Positions 33,848 through 34,214 of a DNA stretch of 34,214 nt are shown in pieces (positions within the stretch are counted from its first letter, which is position 1; each line of letters opens with the position of its first letter). The notes beneath the pieces are model-generated. The model was not told the DNA's origin, did not search any database, and saw nothing but the letters and a program-made list of their open reading frames with translations. This DNA is from Fibrobacter sp. (GTDB taxonomy: Bacteria; Fibrobacterota; Chitinivibrionia; Chitinivibrionales; Chitinispirillaceae). Both the position numbers and the translations under genes were made by a program. The stretch spans positions 1 to 34,214 of the forward strand of contig JAAYIG010000050.1 in assembly GCA_012523595.1 (NCBI GenBank), given 5' to 3'.

Positions 33848-33890
33848 ACCCCTGAGGCAATAATTCACCTCAGGGGTGAATCTTCGACTC
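33848..33890. repeat. REPIN-like long hairpin upstream of RAYT
   Basis: ACCCCTGAGG (33848-33857) and CCTCAGGGGT (33868-33877) are perfect 10-bp complements with a 10-nt loop. The right half is a REP-like unit (TTCACCTCAGGGGTGAA then TCTTCGACT). The left half read on the other strand is CCTCAGGGGTCACATATCAC, a second unit in inverted orientation. Two REPs facing each other are what is called a REPIN. It ends about 80 nt before the RAYT start. Confidence 0.6.
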
Positions 33891-33970
33891 AAATTTGCCC
33901 CGATTTTTGCTACTCTCTTTTTACCCTGAATAACCCTCAGGATACACACGTGTATAGTAAAGGAGGACAC

Positions 33971-34214
33971 ATGGCGACCAAACCAAGAATGATCGTCCCG
34001 AACGCCTTCTACCAAATCAAATCCGCCTGCATCCCTGAACTAAAAGTCTTCTCAAGTGAAAAAATGAAGAATTTCCTACTCAAACAGATCTCTATCGCCA
34101 AGGAAAAGTACTCCTTCAAGTGCTTCTCCTGGTCTATCATGGATGACCACTATCACCTGGTGGTTCAATCCAGCGAAGAAACCATCTCCAAATTCATGCA
34201 GCGGGTTAACTTTA
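33971..34214 (+). CDS. REP-associated tyrosine transposase (RAYT, Y1/IS200-like), N-terminal part
   Basis: 81 codons run to the window edge without a stop. The start MATKPRMIVPNAFYQIKSAC matches the family opening (M-x-RKPR...PGAFYHV). The HUH nuclease motif is DDHYHLVVQ (His-Tyr-His where family members often have NHVHLLI), and ISKFMQRVNF follows as usual. GGAGG lies 4 nt before the ATG. The catalytic tyrosine would be beyond the window. Such single-copy domesticated transposases cut single-stranded REP hairpins and spread them without inverted ends of their own. The many REP-like units upstream support this. Confidence 0.88.
   Translation, partial: MATKPRMIVPNAFYQIKSACIPELKVFSSEKMKNFLLKQISIAKEKYSFKCFSWSIMDDHYHLVVQSSEETISKFMQRVNF

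Larger units (their letters stand above)
33573..33970. other. Repeat-rich intergenic region upstream of the RAYT gene
   Basis: About 400 nt with no gene. It contains at least three REP-like units, one of them part of a long hairpin, and a short inverted repeat ATACAC-AC-GTGTAT (33942-33955) just before the RAYT ribosome-binding site. A 76-codon minus-strand frame (33785-34015) crosses these repeats and the RAYT start and is not credible. Confidence 0.6.

Noticed and set aside
33785-34015. 76-codon minus-strand frame over the RAYT start
   Set aside because: It crosses REP-like hairpins and the clear RAYT coding start with its GGAGG site.
1-34214. tRNA or rRNA genes
   Set aside because: No cloverleaf with a TTCGANTC arm and CCA-proximal acceptor stem, and no rRNA-like block, was seen on reading both strands. 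A tRNAscan-SE run would settle it.

Overview
The window looks like chromosomal DNA from a Gram-negative, probably anaerobic bacterium of the FCB/Fibrobacterota-like part of the tree. The evidence is indirect. Several secreted proteins look like outer-membrane beta-barrels, including a DUF3078-like one. There are a lipoprotein with Ig-like domains, an alpha2-type glycyl-tRNA synthetase and a small [4Fe-4S] ferredoxin. SpmA/SpmB-like and GerW-like genes sit in what otherwise reads as a diderm genome. There is no rRNA or tRNA gene to fix the taxonomy, so the placement is an inference.

Layout. (1) 1-811, minus strand: cmk followed by the first codons of a gene that may be rpsA. (2) 812-1432: an intergenic block with two degenerate copies of a dispersed repeat. 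(3) 1433-8573, plus strand: a compact operon of purC, glyQS, ddl, tsaB, a PAS/PP2C (RsbU-like) phosphatase, a secreted protein and nth, most of them overlapping by 4 nt or abutting. (4) 8574-10950: ferredoxin with two palindromes upstream, an outer-membrane protein on the other strand, a decayed Rpn-type nuclease gene and a REP-like hairpin. (5) 10951-15580: a fused SpmA-SpmB membrane protein, a Nudix hydrolase, and a convergent polA whose proofreading site is degenerate. (6) 16043-22910: a 1396-residue P-loop NTPase with about 22 TPRs, then an acyl-AMP ligase/ACP/acyltransferase fusion, then a DUF3078-like protein. (7) 24106-26389: an orphan antitoxin-like gene with a palindromic operator candidate, 45-nt tandem repeats, a SemiSWEET transporter, and a chorismate-synthase homologue lacking a key histidine. 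(8) 26542-30596: a secreted TPR protein and an Ig-like lipoprotein, ended by a strong terminator. (9) 31176-34214: a repeat-rich accessory region. It holds three copies of an apparently undescribed three-hairpin RNA, a tandem duplication of about 0.5 kb that includes the 3' end of a Nudix gene, GerW and a small membrane protein, many REP-like elements, and the start of a REP-associated tyrosine transposase (RAYT).

The strongest candidates for something new are the three-hairpin RNA (31348-31432, 31815-31906, 32348-32438), whose stems are kept despite sequence change, and the two-hairpin REP family near a RAYT gene. Next come the AroC-like enzyme with a changed active site and the STAND-TPR / acyl-activating gene pair. 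No CRISPR array, tRNA, rRNA or known riboswitch was recognised.
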